A DNA stretch of 6,328 nucleotides from Burkholderiales bacterium (GCA_031257235.1 JAIRPA010000039.1:1-6328); one strand, 5' to 3'; shown: positions 1 through 6,145, counted from the stretch's first letter. Program-made: numbers and translations. The notes: a model not told the origin generated them from the letters alone.

Positions 1-42
1 CCCACGCCCGTGCGACGATGGTTGGAGAAAAAGTCGTTTTAA
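1..42 (+). CDS. Possible C-terminal end of an upstream gene (partial)
   Basis: The first frame reads from the window edge to a TAA at 40-42 and encodes PTPVRRWLEKKSF. A small terminator-like hairpin starts 14 bases after this stop, which is the usual arrangement at a gene end and is the main reason to list it. Thirteen codons are too few to recognise a family, and the other two forward frames are also open here for a while (to 101 and 108), so this could be chance. No function can be assigned. Confidence 0.25.
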   Translation, partial: PTPVRRWLEKKSF

Positions 43-55
43 GATTAAAGATTCG

Positions 56-78
56 GCAAAAAATCGTTTTTGCTTTTT
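56..78 (+). terminator. Small AT-rich intrinsic terminator candidate
   Basis: GCAAAAA (56-62) and TTTTTGC (67-73) form a perfect 7-bp stem around the 4-base loop ATCG, followed directly by five T (74-78). The shape is that of a Rho-independent terminator for plus-strand transcription arriving from the left. Only two pairs are G-C, so the stem is weak. Its position just after a stop codon at 40-42 favours a real role. Confidence 0.45.
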
Positions 79-112
79 GGGGTGGGTTCAATCATCGTTG
101 TGATGAATAGGG

Positions 113-265
113 ATGATGCGCGACGGCATCAGGCGCTTGCGCGGCAGATTTTTCTTTGGGTTCTTTCTTGGGGAGGTTAAAAACGACCGTTTACCTAGGG
201 GAAACAAGGAAGCGTACCGCTTTGTGCAGCGGGTTAAGAATAGCATCATTGAAGTGAAAAACTAA
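113..265 (+). CDS. Doubtful small ORF, 50 codons, function unknown
   Basis: An ATG at 113 (or 116) opens 50 codons ending with TAA at 263-265. The product would begin MMRDGIRRLRGRFFFGFFLG and end FVQRVKNSIIEVKN: a basic start, a short Phe-rich hydrophobic patch around residues 13-19, and a charged tail. I recognise no family. Support is poor: the only Shine-Dalgarno-like bases (AGGG, 109-112) touch the ATG, rare-looking codons such as AGG, AGA and CCT occur, and an overlapping frame (49-180) is equally open. A decayed gene remnant or chance frame is as likely. Confidence 0.2.
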   Translation: MMRDGIRRLRGRFFFGFFLGEVKNDRLPRGNKEAYRFVQRVKNSIIEVKN

Positions 266-280
266 GCGCTGTTACAAATG

Positions 281-308
281 ATGGTGACGACGGTTTATTT
301 GTCGCCAT
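281..308. repeat. Inverted repeat, 8-bp stem, 12-base loop
   Basis: ATGGTGAC (281-288) can pair with GTCGCCAT (301-308); one of the eight pairs is T-G in RNA form. The loop is 289-300. No T-run follows, so it does not look like a terminator. It starts 15 bases after the stop of the doubtful ORF at 113-265. Role unknown. Confidence 0.4.
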
Positions 309-379
309 AAGTGCAATGTCTTAAAGCGGATTGCGGATCGAGACCGCTTGTGACGCCGCGCATTGCGCGTCCGCCGCCT

Positions 380-423
380 TTTCCTCAAAAAATCGTCGGG
401 GTTCCCCCGCGATTTTTTGGAAA
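380..423. terminator. Strong hairpin, likely bidirectional terminator
   Basis: Bases 386-401 pair with 404-419 over 16 positions with one G-T wobble (396/409) and one C-C mismatch (397/408). The core is GC-rich (GGGG against CCCC with a GTTC tip) and the outer part is A6 (387-392) against T6 (413-418). TTTCC (380-384) and GGAAA (419-423) can extend the base. A GC core bounded by A6 on one side and T6 on the other gives a U-run after the core hairpin on both strands, the classic bidirectional terminator form. It would separate engB from whatever lies upstream. A palindromic dispersed repeat is the main alternative. Confidence 0.6.
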
Positions 424-444
424 TTCCAACCGGCAAACCCGAAC

Positions 445-474
445 TGCCCAAAAGTAGGTTTTCACTTTTGGGCA
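445..474. repeat. Perfect 11-bp inverted repeat
   Basis: TGCCCAAAAGT (445-455) and ACTTTTGGGCA (464-474) are exact reverse complements around the 8-base loop AGGTTTTC. The plus strand shows no T-run after the stem (ATAGGGTG follows), so it is a poor terminator in that direction. It lies 22 bases after the hairpin at 380-423, and its right half lies inside the first copy of the direct repeat at 454-500. It could be a protein-binding palindrome, an RNA hairpin or part of a repeat element. Confidence 0.55.
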
Positions 475-500
475 TAGGGTGTAGGTTTTTACTTTTTGCC
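454..500. repeat. Two imperfect 20-base direct repeats, 27-base period
   Basis: Bases 454-473 (GTAGGTTTTCACTTTTGGGC) and 481-500 (GTAGGTTTTTACTTTTTGCC) match at 17 of 20 positions and start 27 bases apart. Read on the minus strand, each carries an AAAAGTRAAAACCTAC core. Two copies at about two and a half helical turns could be a tandem operator or part of a dispersed repeat family. They end some 80 bases before the engB start. Confidence 0.5.
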
Positions 501-530
501 GAACATCTGATTCCTGCCCTCCAAAAACCG

Positions 531-559
531 GGGACCGCCCGCGAATAACACTGTAAAAT
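531..559 (+). promoter_or_regulatory. Weak promoter candidate for engB
   Basis: TAAAAT at 554-559 matches five of six bases of the -10 consensus and directly follows TG. At 17 bases upstream lies GGGACC (531-536), which shares only the central GAC with TTGACA. Initiation would fall around 566, leaving a leader of under 20 bases before the ATG at 583, in keeping with the absence of a Shine-Dalgarno there. The -35 is poor, so this is only a candidate. Confidence 0.25.
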
Positions 560-582
560 GTTCTCTTTTTGCTCAAATAACC

Positions 583-1212
583 ATGCCGCAATCATCATCA
601 CCCAAAATGTTGCCGCCCCTCGTAGAGGCGGCGTTTGTGACGGGCGCGGCGGCGTGGTCGCAACTCCCGCCGCCCTCTGCCGCGGAAATCGCGTTTGCCG
701 GACGTTCCAACGCCGGAAAATCCTCCGCCATCAACGCTTTGGCGCGTCGCGCCAAGCTGGCGTTTTCCTCGCGTACGCCCGGACGCACTCAGCAGATCAA
801 CTTTTTCCGCTTAAAATCCGGCGCGTTTGCGGTGGATTTGCCGGGCTACGGTTATGCCGCCGTGTCGCACAAAACCAAAGAGGAGTGGCAGGCATTTCTT
901 TGGCGGTATGTCACCGAACGCGCCACGCTCACCGCCCTTGTTTTGCTCGTTGACGCGCGCCGCGGCATCACCGCGTTGGACGCCCCGTTGATTGACGTGT
1001 TTGTGCAATCATCGCGTCCGGTGTTAATTCTGGCGACAAAATCCGATAAATTAAACCGTCAGGAACAAACCCGTGCCATCCACGCCATTCGCGCCGACTT
1101 GCGTCGACAATATTCGGAATTGGCGGAAACTATTTCTGTTGTCCTGTTTTCTGCCGTGTCCAAAACAGGGGTGGACGAAGCTGACAACATTATTTTGAGC
1201 TGGATCGGTTGA
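583..1212 (+). CDS. engB: EngB/YihA-type ribosome-biogenesis GTPase
   Basis: This 209-residue protein belongs to the EngB (YihA/YsxC) branch of the TrmE-Era-EngA-EngB small GTPases, cytosolic proteins needed for late assembly of the large ribosomal subunit and usually essential. The nucleotide-binding motifs are all present: G1 GRSNAGKS (40-47), the switch region RTPGRTQ (64-70), G3 DLPGYG (85-90), G4 TKSDK (152-156) and a G5-like FSA (189-191). Length and motif spacing match the family, which is a single G domain with short tails. The ATG at 583 has no visible Shine-Dalgarno; the next in-frame ATG (607) has none either and would leave a more minimal N-terminus, so 583 is kept with some doubt. 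The stop is followed by a 61-base AT-rich gap before purB. Confidence 0.96.
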   Translation: MPQSSSPKMLPPLVEAAFVTGAAAWSQLPPPSAAEIAFAGRSNAGKSSAINALARRAKLAFSSRTPGRTQQINFFRLKSGAFAVDLPGYGYAAVSHKTKEEWQAFLWRYVTERATLTALVLLVDARRGITALDAPLIDVFVQSSRPVLILATKSDKLNRQEQTRAIHAIRADLRRQYSELAETISVVLFSAVSKTGVDEADNIILSWIG

Positions 1213-1273
1213 TCCCTCACTTTTCAAAACTCTTTTTTTAAATGAAATTATTTTTTAATTCAGGAGACCCACG
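1213..1273 (+). promoter_or_regulatory. AT-rich gap with purB ribosome binding site
   Basis: These 61 bases between engB and purB are strongly AT-rich (T7 at 1233-1239, T6 at 1251-1256), which suits a promoter. The best -35/-10 pair I can draw, TTTTCA (1221-1226) with GAAATT (1244-1249), is poor. No terminator hairpin is evident after engB. The AGGAG at 1262-1266, seven bases before the ATG, is a clear Shine-Dalgarno and fixes the purB start. I see no match to the PurR operator ACGCAAACGTTTTCGT. Confidence 0.35.
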
Positions 1274-2653
1274 ATGAATACAGACGCGCTTTCCCCGCTT
1301 TTTGCCTTATCCCCACTGGACGGACGCTATAGTAAAAAAGTCGCCGTATTGCGAGATTATTTTTCCGAGTTTGCCTTGATCCGCTATCGCGTGCAAATCG
1401 AGCTGGCGTGGCTTCAAACCCTCTCGGAAGACCCCGGAATCACCGAAGTGCCCACCTTTTCTCAAGGAACGCTTTTTTTGATGCGCGAAGTCGGCGAAAA
1501 ATTTTCGCAAGAAGACGCCGCTCGCGTCAAAACGATCGAAAAAACAACCAACCATGATGTCAAAGCCGTCGAGTATTGGTTAAAAGCGCGTTTCAAACCT
1601 CATCCTGAAATTGCCGAGGTCGAAGAATTTATCCATTTTTCGTGTACCTCCGAAGACATCAACAACATTGCTCACGCGCGCGCGCTAAAAGACGCCCGCG
1701 ATAAAACCCTTCTTCCCGCGTTGCGTGAATTGTCCACGCTGTTACGCACGATGGCGCATGATTTTGCCGCCACGCCGATGTTATCGCGCACGCACGGGCA
1801 ACCCGCCACGCCGACAACGCTCGGCAAAGAAATGGCCAACGTGTGCGCTCGCTTAACCCGTGCCACGGACGCCCTCGCAAAAGTTCCCATTCTTGCCAAA
1901 GCCAATGGCGCGGTAGGCAATTACAACGCGCATTTGGCGGCGTATCCTGAGGTGGATTGGGAGGCTCTCTCCAAACGCTTCATTGAGAATATGGGATTAA
2001 CGTTTAACCCTTACACCATCCAAATCGAGCCCCACGACGGCATGGCGGAATTGTTCGATGCCGTCGCGCGCGCCAATACGGTGTTGATCGACTTTGCGCG
2101 AGACATTTGGGGCTACATCTCTTTGGGCTATTTCAAACAAAAACTCAACGAAAATGAAATTGGCTCTTCGACGATGCCCCATAAGGTCAATCCGATTGAC
2201 TTTGAAAACGCCGAGGGTAACTTAGGCATTGCAAACGCGATTCTGCGTCACTTTGCCGAAAAATTACCGATCTCCCGTTGGCAACGAGACTTAACCGATT
2301 CAACGGTCTTGCGCAATATGGGGGTTGCCATCGGTCACGCGCTTTTAGGGTGGGAGGCTTTGAAAATCGGCATCAATAAACTTGAGGCTAATCATGTTTT
2401 AATCGCCCAAGACTTAAACCAAAATTGGGAAGTCTTGGCAGAGCCGATACAAACCGTGATGCGTCGCTATGGTGTCCCCAACGCCTACGAGAAATTAAAA
2501 GCATTGACGCGCGGCAAAGACGGCATCACGCAGGAAACCCTGCACCGCTTTATTGATGAGCTCACCTTGCCCGAAAGCGTCAAAACGCAGTTAAAACAAT
2601 TCACGCCGGAGAATTATCTGGGGCGAGCCAAAGAGCTTGCAAAACGTGTTTAA
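1274..2653 (+). CDS. purB: Adenylosuccinate lyase
   Basis: PurB is a cytosolic homotetramer of the fumarase/aspartase superfamily. It catalyses two beta-eliminations releasing fumarate: SAICAR to AICAR in de novo purine synthesis, and adenylosuccinate to AMP. The 459 residues align along their whole length with the E. coli-type enzyme (456 residues) as I remember it. Landmarks are SPLDGRY (13-19), TTNHDVKAVEY (91-101), FSCTSEDINN (122-131), SRTHGQPATP (171-180) with the catalytic His174, GAVGNYNAH (212-220), and the superfamily signature GSSTMPHKVNP (297-307), whose Ser298 matches the catalytic serine on the mobile loop. SRWQRDLTDSTVLRN (334-348) is also typical. A good Shine-Dalgarno supports the start. 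No other purine gene lies nearby, so the placement does not reflect a pathway operon. A gap of 48 bases without a terminator leads to ppiA. Confidence 0.98.
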   Translation: MNTDALSPLFALSPLDGRYSKKVAVLRDYFSEFALIRYRVQIELAWLQTLSEDPGITEVPTFSQGTLFLMREVGEKFSQEDAARVKTIEKTTNHDVKAVEYWLKARFKPHPEIAEVEEFIHFSCTSEDINNIAHARALKDARDKTLLPALRELSTLLRTMAHDFAATPMLSRTHGQPATPTTLGKEMANVCARLTRATDALAKVPILAKANGAVGNYNAHLAAYPEVDWEALSKRFIENMGLTFNPYTIQIEPHDGMAELFDAVARANTVLIDFARDIWGYISLGYFKQKLNENEIGSSTMPHKVNPIDFENAEGNLGIANAILRHFAEKLPISRWQRDLTDSTVLRNMGVAIGHALLGWEALKIGINKLEANHVLIAQDLNQNWEVLAEPIQTVMRRYGVPNAYEKLKALTRGKDGITQETLHRFIDELTLPESVKTQLKQFTPENYLGRAKELAKRV

Positions 2654-2701
2654 TGATGCCTTTCAAAAAAAATAGTATGGATTCAATATCAAGGAGGAAA
2701 A

Positions 2702-3286
2702 ATGAAAAACCTGTTGTGTGCGTTATTCTTGTTGTGTGTGGGTGTGACGAGCGTCTTTGCCGCGGAAAACCCGCGTGTCACGCTTGAGACTTCTAAGGGC
2801 CCCATCAAAATCGAATTGTTGCCCAACGCCGCTCCTCATACCGTTGAAAACTTTTTAACGTATGTGAAAGACGGCTTTTACAACGGCACGCAATTTCACC
2901 GCGTGATCGATCAATTCATGATTCAAGGCGGGGGTATGGACAAACTCATGCAGGAAAAACCCACCCGCGCTTCGATTAAAAACGAAGGCGCGCAAAATCT
3001 GAAAGCCGGCTTGAAAAATACGCTTTATACGGTGTCCATGGCGCGTCGCCCGGACCCTGATTCGGCAACCGCACAATTTTTTATCAACGTTGCCGATAAT
3101 CACTTCCTTGATTATCCCGCCAACGGCGGCTATACCGTTTTTGGCAAAGTCATTGAAGGGCAAGATGTGGTACAGTCCATTGCCAAAGTAAAAACCGGCG
3201 ACCGATTCGGGCATCAGAATGTGCCGTTAGAACCGGTGATGATTATCAAAGCCTCACTCGATCAACCTCAAGCCACCCAACGGTAA
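2702..3286 (+). CDS. ppiA: Periplasmic cyclophilin-type peptidyl-prolyl isomerase
   Basis: This 194-residue cyclophilin catalyses cis-trans isomerisation of X-Pro bonds and assists folding of exported proteins. The N-terminus is a typical Sec signal peptide: MKN, a hydrophobic run at about 4-15, then TSVFA with likely cleavage after Ala20, so the mature enzyme acts in the periplasm. The cyclophilin domain fills about 25-187. Active-site landmarks are FHRVI (65-69, catalytic Arg67), FMIQGGG (72-78, Gln75), SATAQFFINV (121-130) and VFGKVI (146-151). Length is close to E. coli PpiA (190). A full AAGGAGG at 2691-2697 lies four bases before the ATG, strong but rather close. The next gene is a cytosolic paralogue 11 bases on whose ribosome binding site overlaps this stop codon, indicating one transcript and probably coupled translation. 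The short QPQATQR tail is polar and unremarkable. Confidence 0.95.
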   Translation: MKNLLCALFLLCVGVTSVFAAENPRVTLETSKGPIKIELLPNAAPHTVENFLTYVKDGFYNGTQFHRVIDQFMIQGGGMDKLMQEKPTRASIKNEGAQNLKAGLKNTLYTVSMARRPDPDSATAQFFINVADNHFLDYPANGGYTVFGKVIEGQDVVQSIAKVKTGDRFGHQNVPLEPVMIIKASLDQPQATQR

Positions 3287-3297
3287 AGGAGAACACC

Positions 3298-3822
3298 ATG
3301 ACCTTTTTAAATAAAGCCTCTGACGTGAACGTTCGCGTTGAAACTTCCGAAGGAACATTCACGCTTGCCTTATCTCACGAACACGCGCCCAAAACGGTTG
3401 AAAACTTTTTGGCGTATGTGAAGGACGGGCATTATAACGGGACGATCTTTCATCGCGTCATCAGTAATTTTATGGTGCAAGGCGGCGGCTACCAGCCCGG
3501 AATGAAAGAAAAAAAGACGCGCAAACCCATTGAAAACGAAGCCCAAAATAAGTTGAGCAATACCGCTTACACCATTGCAATGGCGCGCACCAACGAACCT
3601 CATTCGGCAACCGCACAGTTTTTCATCAATGTGGTTGACAATCCTTTTCTGGATTTCAAAAGCGCAACCCCGCAAGGTTGGGGGTATGCCGTGTTTGGTA
3701 AAGTCATTGACGGCACGGAAGTGATCGATAAAATCAAAATGAAACCCACCGGGTCTTCCGGCTTCCATGATGACGTCCCCAAAGAAGATGTTGTAATTGT
3801 GAACGTGTCGGTGGTTGAATAG
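3298..3822 (+). CDS. ppiB: Cytoplasmic cyclophilin-type peptidyl-prolyl isomerase
   Basis: This 174-residue cyclophilin lacks a signal peptide, so it should be the cytosolic partner of the upstream gene. Landmarks are APKTVENFLAY (30-40), FHRVI (51-55, catalytic Arg53), NFMVQGGG (57-64, Gln61), PHSATAQFFINVVDN (101-115) and QGWGYAVFGKVIDG (126-139); the inserted QGWGY and the HDDVPKEDV end (157-165) are characteristic of E. coli PpiB-type enzymes. AAAGGAG (3285-3291) overlaps the ppiA stop and sits six bases before the ATG. Compared with E. coli PpiB (164) it has about ten extra N-terminal residues (MTFLNKASDV), ending where the family usually begins. The stop is nine bases before lpxH and in the same frame. 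Tandem cyclophilins followed by lpxH are, as I recall, a conserved arrangement in Betaproteobacteria. Confidence 0.95.
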   Translation: MTFLNKASDVNVRVETSEGTFTLALSHEHAPKTVENFLAYVKDGHYNGTIFHRVISNFMVQGGGYQPGMKEKKTRKPIENEAQNKLSNTAYTIAMARTNEPHSATAQFFINVVDNPFLDFKSATPQGWGYAVFGKVIDGTEVIDKIKMKPTGSSGFHDDVPKEDVVIVNVSVVE

Positions 3823-3831
3823 AAAGACGAT

Positions 3832-4563
3832 GTGACCACACTGATTTTATCTGATCTGCACTTGGCGGCAAGCCGGACTCACTTAATGGAGCGGTTTGCC
3901 GCTTTTTGCGCAGGCGCCGCTTTAAACGCTCATAGGCTCTATATCTTGGGCGATCTTTTTGATGTGTGGTTAGGCGATGATCAGTTAAAACACGACCCTG
4001 CCGCCGCGCGGGTCGCGCAGTGGTTGTCCGCCCTCGCCTCCCCGGATCGAAAGATATTCATTCAACACGGCAACCGCGATTTTTTGTTAGGCGAGACTTT
4101 CGCGCGCACGGCATCCGTCACCTTAATAGATGATCCGACGGTCGTTGACCTTGACGGCGTGCGCACGGTATTAACACACGGTGATTTACTATGTACCGAT
4201 GATCGAAAATACCAGAACTTTCGCCGACACCTCCGGCAACCTTCACGTTTAAAATGGATTGCGTTATTGCCCTATGGTGTCCGCGCCAAAGTTGCCGCCC
4301 TGATGCGCCGCCAAAGTCAGGAAGAGCAAAAAGCCAAACCCGCTTATCTGATGGATGTCAATCAAGAAGCGGTTTTGGCGTTGGCGCGTCAATTCAACGC
4401 GACGCGAATCATTCATGGTCACACGCATCAACCGGCAACGCACACTTTTCAAATTGACGGCAAAACCGCGACCCGCATTGTCTTGCCCGATTGGCGCGAA
4501 GACGATGATCAAGGTCATTATCTTGAAATCAACGAACACTCCCTCCACATAAAATCCCTTTAA
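3832..4563 (+). CDS. lpxH: UDP-2,3-diacylglucosamine hydrolase (lipid A synthesis)
   Basis: LpxH hydrolyses UDP-2,3-diacylglucosamine to lipid X and UMP, the fourth step of the lipid A (Raetz) pathway, as a Mn2+-dependent peripheral enzyme on the cytoplasmic face of the inner membrane. The 243 residues carry the calcineurin-like metallophosphoesterase pattern: SDLHL (7-11, Asp8 and His10), ILGDLFDVWLGDD (38-50, Asp41), HGNRDFLLG (79-87, Asn81), THGDLLCTDD (115-124, His116), MDVNQ (174-178) and IHGHTH (194-199, His197 and His199). All expected metal ligands are present, and family-specific segments separate it from generic phosphoesterases. The start is GTG: an in-frame stop (the ppiB TAG) lies nine bases upstream, and the protein begins exactly where the family begins. 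No good Shine-Dalgarno is visible (only AGAAAGA, 3821-3827), so translation may depend on ribosomes finishing ppiB. Confidence 0.97.
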   Translation: MTTLILSDLHLAASRTHLMERFAAFCAGAALNAHRLYILGDLFDVWLGDDQLKHDPAAARVAQWLSALASPDRKIFIQHGNRDFLLGETFARTASVTLIDDPTVVDLDGVRTVLTHGDLLCTDDRKYQNFRRHLRQPSRLKWIALLPYGVRAKVAALMRRQSQEEQKAKPAYLMDVNQEAVLALARQFNATRIIHGHTHQPATHTFQIDGKTATRIVLPDWREDDDQGHYLEINEHSLHIKSL

Positions 4564-4596
4564 CCTTGAACCGATATATTTTAAGAGTAGAGAACG

Positions 4597-6084
4597 ATGC
4601 TTTCACATATTTCTATCACCATTACTTTTTTTGTCTATATCTTTTTGATGTTGTTTGTCGGGTATTTGGGTTGGCGACAAACGCACAATTTATCCGACTA
4701 TATTTTAGGCGGGCGAAGATTGGGCGCGTTTGTGACGGCACTCTCAGCCGGCGCCTCCGACATGAGCGGCTGGCTTTTGATGGGATTGCCCGGCGCGGTA
4801 TTTTTGTCTGGCATTTCCGAATCGTGGATCGCCATCGGGCTGACCATAGGCGCGTGGTGCAATTGGCGTTGGGTGGCAGGAAGGCTTCGCGTTTATACCG
4901 AACGAACCGGCAATGCCTTGACCCTTCCGAATTATCTGGCGAATCGTTTTGAAGACAACACTCATTGGCTACGCCTTTTTTCGGCATTGGTGATTTTGAT
5001 ATTTTTTACGATCTACTGCGCGTCCGGCATTGTTGCCGGCGCACGATTGTTTGCAAGTTTGTTTGATGTTTCGTACCAATCCGCGCTTTTGATTGCGGCG
5101 GTGGCTACCATTTCTTATGTCTTCATCGGCGGCTTTCTTGCGGTAAGCTGGACAGACACCATCCAAGCCTCGTTGATGATTACCGCGCTCATCATGGTGC
5201 CTTTGATGGTGATCTACAAAGACGGCGGGGTGAGTAACAGCGTTTCGGTGATTCAATCCATCAATGTTTCTTATGTAGACATGTTGAAAGACTTAAACGT
5301 GATTGCGATTATCTCGTTACTGGCGTGGGGGCTGGGTTATTTTGGTCAACCGCACATCTTGGTGCGTTTCATGGCGGCAAAATCCGCGCGTGAAATCAAA
5401 CCGGCGCGTCGCATCAGCTTGACGTGGATGGTGTTGTGTTTAGCCGGCGCGGTGGCGGTGGGCTTTTTCGGGCTTGCCTATTTTCATCAAAATCCGTCAG
5501 AAGCCGTTAATGTGAACGAGAACGCGGAAACGGTGTTCATCGAATTATCTAAACTATTATTTCACCCCTGGATTGCGGGCATGTTGTTGGCGGCCATTTT
5601 AGCGGCCATCATGAGCACGCTTTCGTGTCAATTATTGGTCTCGTCCAGCGCGTTGACCGGAGATATTTATCGCATCTTTTTAAGAAGAAACGCGGGCGCG
5701 CGTGAGTTGGTGTGGATCGGTCGGACGATGGTGTTATTGGTTTCGATCATCGCCATTGTGATTGCGAACAATCCCGATAGCCGCGTACTCAAAATGGTGA
5801 GTTATGCGTGGGCAGGGTTTGGGGCGTCGTTTGGTCCCGTCATCCTCATCTCGCTTTTCTGGAAGAACATGACGCGAAACGGCGCGTTAGCCGGCATGAT
5901 CGTCGGCGCGGCCACGGTGATCATCTGGAAGCAAGGTCAATTCTTCAATCTTTACGAGATTGTTCCCGGCTTTGTCTTTGCAAGTTTGGCGGTCGTGATA
6001 TTCAGCCACATCGGTAAGCCGGCAACGGCAACCATGAAAGAAACCTTTGCTAAGGTTGATGATGAAATAAAATCGCAGATTTAG
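4597..6084 (+). CDS. putP: Sodium/proline symporter
   Basis: This 495-residue inner-membrane protein of the solute:sodium symporter family (LeuT fold) should import L-proline with Na+. Identity to E. coli PutP (502 residues) is high enough, from memory, that numbering coincides: Arg40, Ser50, Ala53, Asp55, Met56, Ser57 and Gly58 in GGRRLGAFVTALSAGASDMS, and Ala337, Ser340 and Thr341 in LAAIMSTLSC, matching the described Na+ site. Signature segments GLPGAVFLSGISESW (63-77) and WGLGYFGQPHIL (244-255) are present. About a dozen hydrophobic segments are visible, near 8-25, 58-80, 127-147, 163-207, 233-250, 274-296, 322-345, 371-392, 398-446 and 452-472. Of the E. coli cysteines, 281 and 344 are kept; 349 is Ser. 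The ATG has only a weak purine-rich site (TAAGAGTAGAGA, 4582-4593). putA is not in the window. A strong terminator follows the stop. Confidence 0.95.
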   Translation: MLSHISITITFFVYIFLMLFVGYLGWRQTHNLSDYILGGRRLGAFVTALSAGASDMSGWLLMGLPGAVFLSGISESWIAIGLTIGAWCNWRWVAGRLRVYTERTGNALTLPNYLANRFEDNTHWLRLFSALVILIFFTIYCASGIVAGARLFASLFDVSYQSALLIAAVATISYVFIGGFLAVSWTDTIQASLMITALIMVPLMVIYKDGGVSNSVSVIQSINVSYVDMLKDLNVIAIISLLAWGLGYFGQPHILVRFMAAKSAREIKPARRISLTWMVLCLAGAVAVGFFGLAYFHQNPSEAVNVNENAETVFIELSKLLFHPWIAGMLLAAILAAIMSTLSCQLLVSSSALTGDIYRIFLRRNAGARELVWIGRTMVLLVSIIAIVIANNPDSRVLKMVSYAWAGFGASFGPVILISLFWKNMTRNGALAGMIVGAATVIIWKQGQFFNLYEIVPGFVFASLAVVIFSHIGKPATATMKETFAKVDDEIKSQI

Positions 6085-6090
6085 TCAGAC

Positions 6091-6145
6091 AGGGCATTGG
6101 ACGGTTTTGGCGGTCACTCTCCCCACAAAATCCAATGCCCTTTTA
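6091..6145 (+). terminator. Intrinsic terminator after putP
   Basis: AGGGCATTGGA (6091-6101) pairs perfectly with TCCAATGCCCT (6131-6141), and TTTTG (6105-6109) with CAAAA (6126-6130) extends the stem inward past a three-base bulge, shortening the loop to 16 bases. The outer stem ends in a T4 run (6141-6144). It starts six bases after the putP stop, as expected for the end of this operon. On the minus strand no T-run follows, so it is directional. Confidence 0.78.

Larger units (their letters stand above)
43..582. other. Long intergenic region rich in inverted repeats
   Basis: About 540 bases separate the possible upstream gene end from engB. It holds one doubtful small ORF (113-265) and several structures: a terminator-like hairpin at 56-78, AAGCG-TAC-CGCTT at 210-222, an 8-bp stem at 281-308, CGCGC-ATT-GCGCG at 357-369, a strong GC/AT hairpin at 380-423, an 11-bp perfect stem at 445-474, and a 20-base imperfect direct repeat at 454-500. 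Frames open on either strand here (for example 272-601 minus and 363-548 plus) run across these palindromes and resemble no protein I know. A small RNA or a decayed mobile or repeat element would fit, but neither can be named. Confidence 0.5.

Noticed and set aside
363..548. 61-codon plus-strand frame
   Set aside because: It also spans both strong hairpins, lacks a Shine-Dalgarno, and reads as a low-information peptide.
1..582. Known structured RNA (tRNA, tmRNA, 4.5S, 6S, RNase P) in the gap before engB
   Set aside because: None of the conserved cores of these RNAs was found on either strand by eye.
272..601. 109-codon minus-strand frame before and across the engB start
   Set aside because: It runs through the palindromes at 380-423 and 445-474 and overlaps engB, and its translation (Arg- and Lys-rich, no domain) resembles no family I know.
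558..953. 131-codon plus-strand frame inside engB
   Set aside because: It overlaps the motif-complete engB in another frame; Arg/Cys-rich shadow translation.
1206..1215. GATCGGTTGATC-like palindrome at the engB stop as a terminator
   Set aside because: Only four base pairs and no T-run close enough; not a credible terminator.
2855..3768. Antisense frames within ppiA and ppiB (2855-3214 and 3370-3768)
   Set aside because: The two resemble each other only because they mirror paralogous genes; no independent signal of coding.
4566..4987. Plus- and minus-strand frames over the 5' part of putP
   Set aside because: They lie over a strongly conserved transporter sequence in other frames; Arg-rich shadow translations with no domain.
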